This document shows, piece by piece, positions 41,210 to 49,247 of a stretch of DNA of 64,000 nt. The stretch is from Methylovirgula sp. 4M-Z18 (GTDB lineage: Bacteria > Pseudomonadota > Alphaproteobacteria > Rhizobiales > Beijerinckiaceae), in contig NZ_CP149575.1 of assembly GCF_037890675.1 (NCBI RefSeq), positions 119,594 through 183,593 of the forward strand. The letters are read 5' to 3'. Position 1 is the stretch's first letter. Every line of letters begins with the position of its first letter. Under the pieces are notes generated by a model that was not told where the DNA came from, searched no databases, and was given only the letters and a program-made list of their open reading frames with translations. The position numbers and the translations under genes were made by a program.

Positions 41210-41585
41210 AGACCTTGTAGGCGTCTGTCTTGGCACCATAGGTCCGCAATGTGTTTTCGTCATTCACCCAGGCGAAGACGATAATCTTGGCAGTGCTGCT
41301 GAAGCGGAAGAAGAGCCGAAACCGGCCGTTGCCGAACTTCGCGCGAAACCAATGCTTGCGATTATCGCCAAGAGTTGAGCCCTGCCTGTAGGTGCCGGCA
41401 GTTGGATCGGACCGTATGGTTTTGAAGACCAGTTGGTTGAGCGCCGCGAGCAGCTTGGCGTCGGCGGATTTCTGGTAATCGTCCGGCTTCTTCGCCTTCA
41501 GGGTCTCGACCGCGCGGGTCAGCTTCTCCAGTTGATCGAGGAAAAGGGGATGGGCAAGGACGGTCCAGCCGTTGATCGTCAGCAT
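41094..41585 (-). CDS. yhaV: YhaV-family toxin
   Basis: RelE-superfamily ribonuclease toxin paired with PrlF. The 163-aa product starts 2 bp after the antitoxin stop and carries the family sequence GWTVLAHPLFLDQLEKLTRA, FRAKFGNGRFRLFFRFSSTA and KIIVFAWVNDENTLRTYG. The last ~20 residues (KTASEKPTTERLDKAAPAGR) extend past the usual DDW-containing end and overlap the damaged ParE ORF, so the terminus may have been altered by the same junction. The core is complete. Confidence 0.9.
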   Translation of the reverse strand: MLTINGWTVLAHPLFLDQLEKLTRAVETLKAKKPDDYQKSADAKLLAALNQLVFKTIRSDPTAGTYRQGSTLGDNRKHWFRAKFGNGRFRLFFRFSSTAKIIVFAWVNDENTLRTYGAKTDAYKVFKSMLDDGNPPDDWASLCKTASEKPTTERLDKAAPAGR

Positions 41586-41587
41586 GT

Positions 41588-41923
41588 CTAGATCGCGACA
41601 TCCCCCTCGATTTCAGCATCAAGGTCGACAGCCATGCCGTCGGTCAGTGCCGCAATGCGATCGCGCAGCGCAGCTGGCAAGGCGACGACGGACTTCTCCG
41701 GATGCTCGGCCATGTCCCGTGCCAGGAATTCGAGAAACCGTTCGACAACCGGGTCGGAAGTCCCTTCGCCCCCGGCCTTCTCGACATAGACCCGACGCTG
41801 ATCATCGACAAAGAAGGCAATTCGGTCGCCATAGCCGACGCCCAGGGCCTGCCGGACCGATTTCGGCACTGTGGTCTGTCCCTTGGCAGTGATTGTACTT
41901 TCTTCCTTCAGCAGCGCAGCCAT
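41588..41923 (-). CDS. prlF: PrlF-family antitoxin
   Basis: AbrB/SpoVT-type swapped-hairpin DNA-binding antitoxin of YhaV. ATG 41923 has GGAGG upstream; an in-frame start four codons earlier is less good. The 111-aa protein opens with STITAKGQTTVPKSVRQALG, the classic fold, then GDRIAFFVDDQRRVYVEK. The acidic C-terminal half should neutralise the toxin. A perfect inverted repeat 30 bp upstream (41953-41972) is a likely self-operator. Confidence 0.92.
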   Translation of the reverse strand: MAALLKEESTITAKGQTTVPKSVRQALGVGYGDRIAFFVDDQRRVYVEKAGGEGTSDPVVERFLEFLARDMAEHPEKSVVALPAALRDRIAALTDGMAVDLDAEIEGDVAI

Positions 41924-41952
41924 AGTGGCCTCCAATAAAGCCTCAAGTCAAA

Positions 41953-41972
41953 AGTAAGGAATAATCCTTACT
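41953..41972 (-). promoter_or_regulatory. Putative prlF-yhaV operator
   Basis: AGTAAGGA-ATAA-TCCTTACT is a perfect 8-bp inverted repeat ending 30 bp before the prlF start. PrlF-type antitoxins autoregulate their operons by binding such sites. Part of the same sequence recurs at 43149-43204. Confidence 0.6.
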
Positions 41973-42011
41973 ATGTCAAGGAGCGCTGCGCTGCCGTTGC
42001 GGCAGCCGCTC
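41955..42011. repeat. Direct repeat, copy 1 (upstream of DUF433 module)
   Basis: The 46-bp core 41966-42011 (CCTTACTATGTCAAGG...GCGGCAGCCGCTC) matches 43159-43204 at 41 of 46 positions; similarity extends a little leftward into the operator dyad. It includes a GCTGCCG-TTG-CGGCAGC hairpin. Together the copies bracket the DUF433/DUF5615 pair. Confidence 0.75.
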
Positions 42012-42110
42012 CCTGGCCCAGAACGGCCGTTGGTGGCCGAACCAGTTGCGCCCGCGGCACTTCTCATCTAAATTAGTCCCCTATTAGGGATTTATTTTGG
42101 ACCTATTCTC

Positions 42111-42710
42111 ATGATCGCTATAAGTCTAACCTCCCGAGAAGTTGCGGAACTCGCCAGCGTTCCGAAGCGCTCCGTCGAAAAGGCGATCGAAGAGAAAGTC
42201 CTGGTCGTCCATAAGACTGCCCACGCAACCGCTTTCGGCAAGGCCGAGCGGCGCTATCTTGGCATGGAAAGCATCGCATACATCCGATTGATGCGTCGGC
42301 TTTCTCGCGAGGTCTCACTGACGATTCCCGCCAAGAGGAGGCTCGCCAGATCACTGAAAACCTATGATTTAGACCGGCTGAAAGTCGCCCGGGTCCAACT
42401 GGCGCCGTCCCTGACTGCCGATGTGGGCGAGGCCGCCGGCGAGGCTTTGGAACGCGCCGAGCGCTACGTCAGGGCGCGTGAAGATTGGATCGACAGCGTA
42501 CCGGGGATTAAGGGCGGTCTGCCCGTGATCCGCGGCACGCGGCTGACCGCGCATTCTCTCGCGTGTCGCCTTGATCACGGCGATAGCTTCGAGGATCTGG
42601 TTGCCGAAAACCCAGATCTACCGCCGGAGGCGATTGAGGCAGCCGTCGTTTTCGCCAAGACGCATCCTCTCCCCGGTCGGCCCGCCCGTCGTGAGCATTC
42701 GGCGGCATGA
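42111..42710 (+). CDS. DUF433-type antitoxin with N-terminal HTH
   Basis: A 199-aa protein. The N-terminal ~60 residues resemble a MerR/HTH-like DNA-binding unit (LTSREVAELASVPKRSVEKA). The C-terminal ~75 residues are a DUF433 domain: IDSVPGIKGGLPVIRGTRLT, then GDSFEDLVAENPDLPPEAIE. DUF433 proteins are usually encoded just before DUF5615 PIN-like toxins, as here (6 bp apart), and act as antitoxin and autorepressor. A small dyad CCCTATTAGGG lies at 42079-42089, 22 bp upstream of the ATG. Confidence 0.88.
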   Translation: MIAISLTSREVAELASVPKRSVEKAIEEKVLVVHKTAHATAFGKAERRYLGMESIAYIRLMRRLSREVSLTIPAKRRLARSLKTYDLDRLKVARVQLAPSLTADVGEAAGEALERAERYVRAREDWIDSVPGIKGGLPVIRGTRLTAHSLACRLDHGDSFEDLVAENPDLPPEAIEAAVVFAKTHPLPGRPARREHSAA

Positions 42711-42716
42711 CTGGTC

Positions 42717-43091
42717 GTGCGTCTTTTCATCGACGAATGTCTGTCACCAGAAATCGCCCTCGACCTGGCGCGTCTTGGTCACGACGCTGTCCATCCGCTT
42801 CATATTGGTCGTCGGGGCGAACAGGACCATACGGTCAAGGATCGCTGCATCGCGGAAGACCGCGTCATCGTTACGGAGAATGTCGGCGATTTCAAAGCGC
42901 TGCTCGGACGGGAAGACATTCATCCAGGCCTCATCGCATTACCGCAGACGAGCCGTGCGAAGGGTCTCGCGTTGATTGCTGACGCAATTGCGCTGCTCGA
43001 AGGTCGGGGCGGCGATCCGATGGGTGCAATCGTGAATAGCTGCATCGATTTCGACGCTAGCGGCCAGCCTCATCTCCGTCCGCTACCCTAA
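42717..43091 (+). CDS. DUF5615 PIN-like toxin
   Basis: Starts with GTG 42717. The 124-aa protein begins MRLFIDECLSPEIALDLARL, with the first acidic pair (Asp6, Glu7) of the PIN-like fold, followed by GHDAVHPLHIG, DRVIVTENVGDFKALLGRED and a C-terminal helix. This family consists of presumed ribonuclease toxins neutralised by DUF433 partners. The pair is bracketed by direct repeats, suggesting it moved as a unit. Confidence 0.88.
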   Translation: MRLFIDECLSPEIALDLARLGHDAVHPLHIGRRGEQDHTVKDRCIAEDRVIVTENVGDFKALLGREDIHPGLIALPQTSRAKGLALIADAIALLEGRGGDPMGAIVNSCIDFDASGQPHLRPLP

Positions 43092-43148
43092 GACCTGGAA
43101 TTGCCCTGGCCAGCCACAGAGGCGTGCGCCCCAAAATTCGTGGCGCAC

Positions 43149-43204
43149 AAGGAATCTTCCTTACTTTGTCAAGGCGCACTGCGCCGCCGCTGCGGCAGCC
43201 GCTC
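43149..43204. repeat. Direct repeat, copy 2 (downstream of DUF433 module)
   Basis: Second copy of the repeat at 41955-42011, with five mismatches over the 46-bp core. It has its own short dyad AAGGAA-TC-TTCCTT at the left end. No gene reads from it; it is probably a leftover of a duplicated toxin-antitoxin promoter or the product of a recombination that inserted the module. Confidence 0.7.
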
Positions 43205-43322
43205 TCCGTGAACGTGCAGCCGCTGGCAACGATCGTCCCATCCGCGGCGGCACCAAGGGGGAATCTTTGAAAGGTCGCACCTTTCGGACAAGCGCAGTCC
43301 GCCCTCTTCCGCACAGGACCCC

Positions 43323-44384
43323 TTATCGTTCGTGGCCGCGTTGTGCCTCATGCGCGTCGTGTCCTCTGGCGATGGCGCTGCGTTGTGCCGACAGCTCTGC
43401 GACCCGCCGTTCGTGCCGCGTAACAATCGGTGGCAGCGCAGCAGCGAAGTCAACCAGCTCGGCGCCAAGATCGCGATCGCTGGGGCTCTCCGAGCGCGCC
43501 AAAGCCTCCGAAAGGGACCTGTAGGAATCAAGTACCTCCTGGCGGCGCTCCACGATGGCGGTGGAGCGTGGGTTGACGTGAACGGCGCCAGCCAGCTCCT
43601 TTTTGGCACTCACGTCCTCTTTCAAGGCCTGCCAGGCCTTCTGTGGCCGCTTACCTTCTTCGAAGCCTTTGTTGATCTGGTGGACGGCCTGCTTGTCGCG
43701 CTTCACAGTGATGCCACGCGCGGAACGTGGCGAGGCTGCAGCTTCGATACCCCGTTCGTTCAATTTCTCGGCGAAGCGCTCACGCCACATCTGCAAATCG
43801 GCCTTCCGCGGATTGAGCCGGCGGCCCTCGATGTCGCGTGCCTTGACGACGATATGGGCGTGCGGCCGGTTATGCTCGTCATGAATGGCGAACACATATG
43901 GGTTCTTCGGAAAAGTCTCCTGAGCGAAGGCCCGCGCCGCATCCTCCAAGCTCGCTCTGTCCGTGCCATGCGGCATGGACAGCATCACGTTGAAGGCTTC
44001 ACGATACCGGCTCTCGGCCGGCACCGGCCAATCACCCTGGCTCCACGCGCGAAGCGTCTCTTTGCGAGTGACGCGATTTCCGTCCTGATCCTCAAGCTCA
44101 AGCAAACCATTGCGCGAGATGTAACTAAGGTGCGGATCGATTCGGCTCAGGCCGGTCCCGCCCCCGGTGATCTTGACCATGACCTGCGGCGCTCTGCGAG
44201 CAAGCGATTTTAACTCAGCGCGCGGATTTCGACGCGGCGCCTTGGGCGTTGACGCCCGGTAAGCCGGACGGGATGCCACGCGGGGCTTCGCCTTCCGGCC
44301 CCTGCGCGAACGGTAATACAGCCGATCGCCCCAGTTTTTGAGCATCCCGTCTATGGTGGTTGCCGAATAGGTGTGATCGCTCAT
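43323..44384 (-). CDS. Conjugative relaxase / mobilisation nuclease (MobP-like)
   Basis: Nicks oriT and stays attached to the transferred strand. The 353-aa protein shows a basic N-terminal segment, then a relaxase core with YREAFNVMLSMPHGTDRASL and the metal-binding histidine motif HDEHNRPHAHIVVKA (motif III, HxHxxxx), then DLQMWRERFAEKLNERGIEA. The C-terminal part is helical and charged. The likely catalytic Tyr lies nearer the N-terminus and cannot be assigned with confidence. It overlaps the MobC gene by 4 bp and lies downstream of a candidate oriT. Assignment to the VirD2/TraI (IncP) superfamily fits the nic sequence. Confidence 0.88.
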   Translation of the reverse strand: MSDHTYSATTIDGMLKNWGDRLYYRSRRGRKAKPRVASRPAYRASTPKAPRRNPRAELKSLARRAPQVMVKITGGGTGLSRIDPHLSYISRNGLLELEDQDGNRVTRKETLRAWSQGDWPVPAESRYREAFNVMLSMPHGTDRASLEDAARAFAQETFPKNPYVFAIHDEHNRPHAHIVVKARDIEGRRLNPRKADLQMWRERFAEKLNERGIEAAASPRSARGITVKRDKQAVHQINKGFEEGKRPQKAWQALKEDVSAKKELAGAVHVNPRSTAIVERRQEVLDSYRSLSEALARSESPSDRDLGAELVDFAAALPPIVTRHERRVAELSAQRSAIARGHDAHEAQRGHER

Positions 44385-44962
44385 CCCTCAACCCTCCTGA
44401 GCGGGAACCGGACCGAATAGCCAGACAAGATCCGCGCAAATTGATCCTTGAGTTCTGCGAGATCGCGCAGGTTGCTTTTGTGAGTAGCGAGGACGGCCTG
44501 CATCTCGCCGGCGGAAATGACCTTCGTTGTATTGAGCACGCGCGCCACTTGATTGATGTTGCGAGCAATGGTCAGCAACTCCTGATGCAGCTCGGCCGCG
44601 CCTTGCACAGCCGCGTCGGTGATCTGATACCGGCCGGTAAGCTGCGCCCGCATCGCGCGGATAAGCCAAAGCTGCGGCGCGACCCCCTCGGATTCTGCGC
44701 GGGCCCGGAGCGCATCAATCTCGGTCGGCGACAAGCGCAGCTCAAATCGCGTCCGAGGACCGCTATCGACCGCGCCAGGCGTCTCAACAAACTCCGGCAA
44801 GGCTGCCGACGCGAGTTGTTCGGCCACGGCTTGGCGCAAGCTGGCTGTCGGCTTCAGTCCCCGCGCCTTGCACCACACGAACCACTTCGCCCTGAGTTCG
44901 GAGCCCAGCCGCACCGTCAGGAACGTGCTCTCTCCGGCATCTTTCTCTCGATCATCTTCCAT
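44381..44962 (-). CDS. MobC-like relaxosome protein
   Basis: Accessory DNA-binding protein that helps the relaxase open oriT. The 193-aa product has an N-terminal ribbon-helix-helix-like region (STFLTVRLGSELRAKWFVWC), a middle RHH-like repeat (RTRFELRLSPTEIDALRARA) and the MobC C-terminal signature (ARNINQVARVLNTTKVISAG). It is the first gene after the candidate oriT and is coupled to the relaxase gene through ATGA. Confidence 0.88.
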   Translation of the reverse strand: MEDDREKDAGESTFLTVRLGSELRAKWFVWCKARGLKPTASLRQAVAEQLASAALPEFVETPGAVDSGPRTRFELRLSPTEIDALRARAESEGVAPQLWLIRAMRAQLTGRYQITDAAVQGAAELHQELLTIARNINQVARVLNTTKVISAGEMQAVLATHKSNLRDLAELKDQFARILSGYSVRFPLRRVEG

Positions 44963-44964
44963 GT

Positions 44965-45015
44965 GTCACTTTTACCGGCGATCCGCCTATCCTGCAATAG
45001 AAGAAAAAATCAAAA
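44965..45015 (+). other. oriT: Candidate origin of transfer (oriT)
   Basis: Between the divergent-facing partition and mobilisation genes, the + strand reads GCCTATCCTGCAATAG. TATCCTGC (44988-44995) matches the nic core of IncP/VirD2-type oriTs, where the nick falls between G and C (here 44994/44995). It lies 26 bp upstream of mobC, a usual location. An AT-rich tract (45001-45035) follows, as expected for strand opening. An extended inverted repeat next to nic was not found. Confidence 0.6.
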
Positions 45016-45214
45016 AAATTCATTTAAAGGAAAAAGCCACTGTCGGCGCGCCATCTTTCGTGAATGGGCCCACCATTCGCGGATCCGTGCCGTAAATCGT
45101 CGCCATGGAGGGCGTCCAAGACTTTCGGTGAGGCAACCTGGCCACAGGCCGGACCACCCCGCCAAAGGTCCTGGATAGAGGTCCTGCGGGAATCGAAGAC
45201 ATAGCTCCGCCCCC
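45016..45214. other. Non-coding region between oriT and parB
   Basis: About 200 bp with an A-rich tract near 45001-45035 and no supported ORF. It presumably holds the mobC promoter and may contain relaxosome binding sites. Confidence 0.4.
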
Positions 45215-46255
45215 TCACCCCTCGGTCAGACTGACCAACTGTAAGTCCTTCATCGCGACCTCCAGCGTATCGCCCGACGCATGTAGCTTGATCCACGCCT
45301 TGCCAACATTGCTCGGATGTCTGTCCAAGAGCACAGCCCCGGCCTCGTCACGATACGAAATCAGAAGACACGGCTTTTTGATCTTGCCGATCTTGGTAGA
45401 AACGGTGACGTGGTCGCCTCCCACATCACCAAACTCGCGCCCTGGCGCACCACCCAAGGTTGGCGGGGTTCGCTCAAGGGAACGCCCCGCCCCGGCCGCG
45501 ATGGTCCCCGGCCCGCCCGGTGAAACCGCCGCGAATTGATCCTTGCTATTCATATTCGCTGCGTCACCCGCCGACTTGGCTTGCGGGTTCTTAAGCTCGT
45601 CGCCGTAATGCCGAACGGCCGCCTGGGTAATGTCTTCCTGGCGCTCTACCCATCGCTCAACCTCGTCAGGAAAGGCGTCGTGCAACTTCCGAAGTGCCCA
45701 AAGCGCTTGAATGGCTGTGCACCGTCCTGACCGGTATAGGGCTTCGAGAAACGCGGGCGGATCGATGAGGGCCTGAAGGTATGATACCAATTGATTCTTC
45801 ACGCCAAGGTGAGACGCAATCTGGCCCGCCTTCATGCCTTCGGCCAATTTTCGCTGGATGAAGAGCGCCAGTTCCATCGGCTTTAAATCGTCGCGCTGAA
45901 GGTTCTCGATGACCTGATCGAAATCGTTATGCGTCTCGTCGAGAAACGCCGGAATGGTCGGCAAGCGAAGAGCTACCGCGGCGCGATAGCGCCGCTCTCC
46001 GTGGTTGATGATCCACTTCCCCTGCTCACTCGGATGTCTGCGCACCGAAATTGGGGTTCTAATGCCGCGTTCCTTGACGCTCGCAATGAGTTCATCCATG
46101 GCCTCGCCCGAAAACTCGGTGCGGGGCTGATGAGGATCCGTTCGGATGTCGGCAACCGGCAATTCAAAGGGCGTCGCCGGGCCATTCCGCATGTGCGCTT
46201 GCACTGCCTGCGCGGCGGCGTCCGACGCCCTAAGCTTATCGAGTCGCAATGCCAT
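45215..46255 (-). CDS. parB: ParB/KorB-like partition protein
   Basis: Centromere-binding protein and possible transcriptional regulator. The 346-aa product has the ParB N-terminal nuclease-like domain (ADIRTDPHQPRTEFSGEAMD, then WIINHGERRYRAAVAL with the CTP-binding GERR motif), an HTH domain (MKAGQIASHLGVKNQLVSYL), a long linker and a C-terminal ~60-residue SH3-like dimerisation domain (LLDRHPSNVGKAWIKL) like that of KorB from IncP plasmids. It lies 3 bp after parA. Confidence 0.92.
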   Translation of the reverse strand: MALRLDKLRASDAAAQAVQAHMRNGPATPFELPVADIRTDPHQPRTEFSGEAMDELIASVKERGIRTPISVRRHPSEQGKWIINHGERRYRAAVALRLPTIPAFLDETHNDFDQVIENLQRDDLKPMELALFIQRKLAEGMKAGQIASHLGVKNQLVSYLQALIDPPAFLEALYRSGRCTAIQALWALRKLHDAFPDEVERWVERQEDITQAAVRHYGDELKNPQAKSAGDAANMNSKDQFAAVSPGGPGTIAAGAGRSLERTPPTLGGAPGREFGDVGGDHVTVSTKIGKIKKPCLLISYRDEAGAVLLDRHPSNVGKAWIKLHASGDTLEVAMKDLQLVSLTEG

Positions 46256-46258
46256 AGC

Positions 46259-47032
46259 TTAAATTCCTTCCATCAAAACGATAATGCGGTCAAAAACAGG
46301 CTGCATTTCCCGCCAGACCTCTTGCGTCTGGGTTTTCTTAATTTCGAAGACTGCCTTTCCCGCGGCCTGCGCCTCCGCGATGGCCTGCCGCATGAAAAGG
46401 CGGGCAGGAGTGCCATCGGCAAGACGCATGAAGAGATGCGGAAAATGCTCGTAAACCGCTTTCAGATTCTCTTTCTGGAAGGGGAGATTTTGCACAAGGT
46501 TCGGCAGGACGCCGAGCAGCTTGACGGTGGGATTGAGCGGGCGAACCCGCTCAATGTCAGCCTGCAACTGCGAAAGACCATCAATGGCCTCCTGATTAAG
46601 CTGTATCGGCGCCAACACCGCGTCTGCAGCGATGAGCGCGCTCATCGGCCGGATATCAGGATTCGGCCCCGTGTCCACGACAACATAGTCATAGTCGAGC
46701 TGCTGCTCTCTGAGATTTTCAACAAAATTATTGAGAAACGTCTCGTGGCTCTGAGGCTGAGATTCGAGCGTCAATAGCTCGCGATCTGCCGGGATCAGCA
46801 GAAGCGGCTCGCACGGGATCTCGACGCGATCGCTGAACAGCTTTGGCGAGGGATCCTTTGCAACGAGGACATGCGGTGACTGGGACAAGGCCTCGGTCGT
46901 GTTGCCCTGGTGATCAAGATCGATGACGAGGACCTTAAAGCCGCACTTGAGATGGAGATACAACGCAAACTGGCAGGCGATAGCAGACTTCCCAACCCCG
47001 CCTTTTTGGTTGTTCACGACAAGAATTTTCAA
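46259..47032 (-). CDS. parA: ParA partition ATPase
   Basis: Walker-type ATPase that positions the element at cell division. The 257-aa protein starts directly with the deviant Walker A motif VVNNQKGGVGKSAIACQ, followed by VLVIDLDHQGNTTEAL and VVVDTGPNPD. No N-terminal HTH is present, so it is a short (type Ib-like) ParA. The promoter should lie in the structured 47033-47548 region. Confidence 0.95.
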   Translation of the reverse strand: MKILVVNNQKGGVGKSAIACQFALYLHLKCGFKVLVIDLDHQGNTTEALSQSPHVLVAKDPSPKLFSDRVEIPCEPLLLIPADRELLTLESQPQSHETFLNNFVENLREQQLDYDYVVVDTGPNPDIRPMSALIAADAVLAPIQLNQEAIDGLSQLQADIERVRPLNPTVKLLGVLPNLVQNLPFQKENLKAVYEHFPHLFMRLADGTPARLFMRQAIAEAQAAGKAVFEIKKTQTQEVWREMQPVFDRIIVLMEGI

Positions 47033-47548
47033 CTCGTTTCCTCTTTCAGCTTGGCTGGCGCGGCTCGCCTGAGCCGTGCAGATCGACGAAGAAAACTGCG
47101 TCCGATCGCCTCACCGACCTATCGCAGCAGCTCCGGCATGAAGCGAACGTTCCTAAGAAATTCTGTCGGGCCTATCTCCTTTTTGTGGTCGTTTCGGACA
47201 TCCAGAATCCTAACGTGTCGTTGTGCAACAAAAATGCCCCAGACCGGCGCCATCATGCAACGGTTGGGTGCCGCAACGAATTCCGACGGTGCCATGATGC
47301 GATGACTCGTTTGTCAACGAATGATAAAGCAGGCTGCTATACGCCTTTCGGTCGTCTTGGGCCGGTAGTTGCAGGGTGCTAGTTAGTCGAATCCCTACAA
47401 GGGGATAGGGCTCCAAAACCGCGGTCGATGTCCGCTGAAGAATCAGGCAGCTGATTCTTAAGCAGGTGTCTGGGGGGCGCATCGATCGTGGTTTTGGAGC
47501 CCGGCAAGGCAGTGCCCTAAGGCACGCCCAAAAAATCGGGGAACGAAG
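47033..47548. other. Intergenic control region between parA and the XRE gene
   Basis: A 516-bp divergent region without a supported gene. Its right third carries nested inverted repeats (listed separately), followed by a GTGCC-CTAA-GGCAC hairpin near 47510. It probably contains divergent promoters, and may contain the partition site or a replication control element. Confidence 0.5.
47408..47502. ncRNA. Structured element: ~95-nt nested hairpin, candidate RNA
   Basis: GGGCTCCAAAACC (47408-47420) pairs with GGTTTTGGAGCCC (47490-47502), and the stem continues for 10 more positions with two G-U wobbles, giving about 23 pairs. Inside is a second perfect hairpin, AAGAATCA-GGCAGC-TGATTCTT (47438-47459). 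The wobble pairs favour a folded RNA over a simple protein site. It lies 47 bp upstream of the XRE gene. A DNA role such as an origin cruciform or single-stranded promoter is also possible. Confidence 0.4.
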
Positions 47549-47947
47549 GTGAGTAAGGAAAGGCGCACGTCTTACGGTCGTCTCAGCATCATAATCGCAT
47601 GTCGGATGATGCAGCTGGAAAGAAGCCATCCAAGCATAGACGCTTTTGCGGAAGCCGCTGGAATTGCAACTGGTACACTGCATAAGATCAAAACCGGGAA
47701 AAGCAATATAACGATTAAGACTTTGGAGATCATCGCGTCCAGGTTAAATATACCTGTCGGGGAGCTTCTGGGTATTACAGATGATGATTGGAAAATCTCG
47801 GCGGCAAAAGTCGGAATCGACTTAGACGCAGTGGACGAGTTTATCGCGGGGCCGCATCGAGTCGGGGGCAAAACGCGCTCCATCAGAGACTTTTTCAACA
47901 TCCAACACGGGACAAGCGGCTCTGACACGGTCCGCTCCGGCTCATAA
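47549..47947 (+). CDS. XRE-family helix-turn-helix regulator
   Basis: A 132-aa protein beginning with GTG 47549. The Cro/CI-type HTH occupies residues ~12-72 (HPSIDAFAEAAGIATGTLHK, then ITIKTLEIIASRLNIPVGEL). The C-terminal part is an unrecognised tail. It lies immediately downstream of a strongly structured element and divergent from parA, so it may control partition or transfer genes. The direct target is unknown. Confidence 0.85.
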   Translation: MSKERRTSYGRLSIIIACRMMQLERSHPSIDAFAEAAGIATGTLHKIKTGKSNITIKTLEIIASRLNIPVGELLGITDDDWKISAAKVGIDLDAVDEFIAGPHRVGGKTRSIRDFFNIQHGTSGSDTVRSGS

Positions 47948-48047
47948 TACGGAACGGACCTTTCCTTCGGAGAGCCAAAAGAACTTTTGGGACAGGATGA
48001 TGTCTGGCCGGACAAGCACCAAAGTTCAATCCTGTCGATGAACCCGG

Positions 48048-49247
48048 TCAATTGCCGACACCGGGATTTCCAGCAACAGGCAGTGGCGGCATGGCGGTGC
48101 CGGTGCGCCAAATCCAGTGCTGCAACGACGCCTTGCGCTCCGTGAGATCGTCCAGCGCCGCCTCGAAAGCCGCGTCGGCATTATCGGGCATCAGATAAAG
48201 CGCGGCATAAGGCAAAAGCACTGCGGCAATAGGTTTGCTCGGCGGCGTCGTGAAACGAAGGCCCTTGACGTAACGCCCTGATCGGCTGTCGAGAGCGTGG
48301 AGCAATTCCAGCTCGTAGCGATTCTCGACCGGCAGCCAATTGCGATTTGTGTACATGAACGCAAACTGCTCGACATTCGCGTAGCCCGAAGCCGAAAATG
48401 AAACGGTGGCGATGACCATGAGATGGCCGTCAGCCTCATGGTGCGCCATGTCAAGTTCGCGGGCGAAGTTCGTTTCCGCGCGCTTCCACGCCTGCTCCGA
48501 AATAAAGAACGCCTCGTTGGAGTGGCGAAGATAAATCGCGACTCCCATGCGCGATGGTTTTGCTTCGCGAAACTCGCCGATCACCAACAGGAACGCTTTG
48601 TTGCTTGGCTGTCTGAATGGGGCAATGACGCGCTGCCGGTTGGCTTCGATTTCGCTCACACGCTCCTTGGCGAACGGCTCCGGGATAAACAGGGAGGCCG
48701 AGAGCGCGTCCTTCTTGGCGACCGCATGACCTGCCGCAGTGAGCAGTCGGTCACGGACAGTTCGCCAATGGCGCTTGCCGATCCAGCGGCGATCCCATTC
48801 GGCAAGCTCGGCCTCATGCCAAAGGTAATGCAGAAGGGCAAGCAAGGAGAGACGCGGGGGCGCGTTACGCACGACCGGCGGCGGATCGGCGGCAGGCACG
48901 TTCGGGCCACGCGGAGCGCCTCGCGCGAGCGAAAAGTCGAGCTTGAGATGCACGAAGTCCGCCTCTCCGCCTTTCGTTTCGATCGCCGTGCCGATCAGCG
49001 GGCCAAGGCCGGTGAGGTCGTAAGGAGGCTCATAACTTTCACACTGTGGCGCGTGCTGCTCGCCGGAAAGTGGCATGCGTTTCAGCACGAATTTATCGTC
49101 GGCACGGGCGATATACATCGGCACGCCGCCGGATTGGCACAGACAAAGGGGACGCGAATGGGCTTTGTATGCCCATTCGAGTTTGCTCTGAAAATTGGTG
49201 TCGTCCGTGGCAAGACGATACCCATCGATTTGTATGTAGCGGGTCAT
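48048..49247 (-). CDS. DUF1173 family protein
   Basis: A 399-aa protein matching DUF1173, common on alphaproteobacterial conjugative plasmids. Recognisable parts are the Cys-containing N-terminal region (SRPLCLCQSGGVPMYIARAD, then HAPQCESYEPP), the middle LLALLHYLWHEAELAEWDRR and the C-terminal VKGLRFTTPPSKPIAAVLLP. The Cys/His pattern might bind zinc. No enzymatic activity is established for the family. It is convergent with the XRE gene; a small hairpin CCAAAAG-AA-CTTTTGG lies between them at 47975-47990. Confidence 0.82.
   Translation of the reverse strand: MTRYIQIDGYRLATDDTNFQSKLEWAYKAHSRPLCLCQSGGVPMYIARADDKFVLKRMPLSGEQHAPQCESYEPPYDLTGLGPLIGTAIETKGGEADFVHLKLDFSLARGAPRGPNVPAADPPPVVRNAPPRLSLLALLHYLWHEAELAEWDRRWIGKRHWRTVRDRLLTAAGHAVAKKDALSASLFIPEPFAKERVSEIEANRQRVIAPFRQPSNKAFLLVIGEFREAKPSRMGVAIYLRHSNEAFFISEQAWKRAETNFARELDMAHHEADGHLMVIATVSFSASGYANVEQFAFMYTNRNWLPVENRYELELLHALDSRSGRYVKGLRFTTPPSKPIAAVLLPYAALYLMPDNADAAFEAALDDLTERKASLQHWIWRTGTAMPPLPVAGNPGVGN

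Noticed and set aside
44988..44995. TATCCTGC as a Ti-type T-DNA border
   Set aside because: Only the nic core matches; the rest of a 25-bp border is absent, and the mobC/relaxase context favours oriT.
45215..47032. The ParA/ParB pair as evidence of a repABC replicon
   Set aside because: ParB is KorB-like and no RepC or other initiator follows, so replicon type is not assigned.
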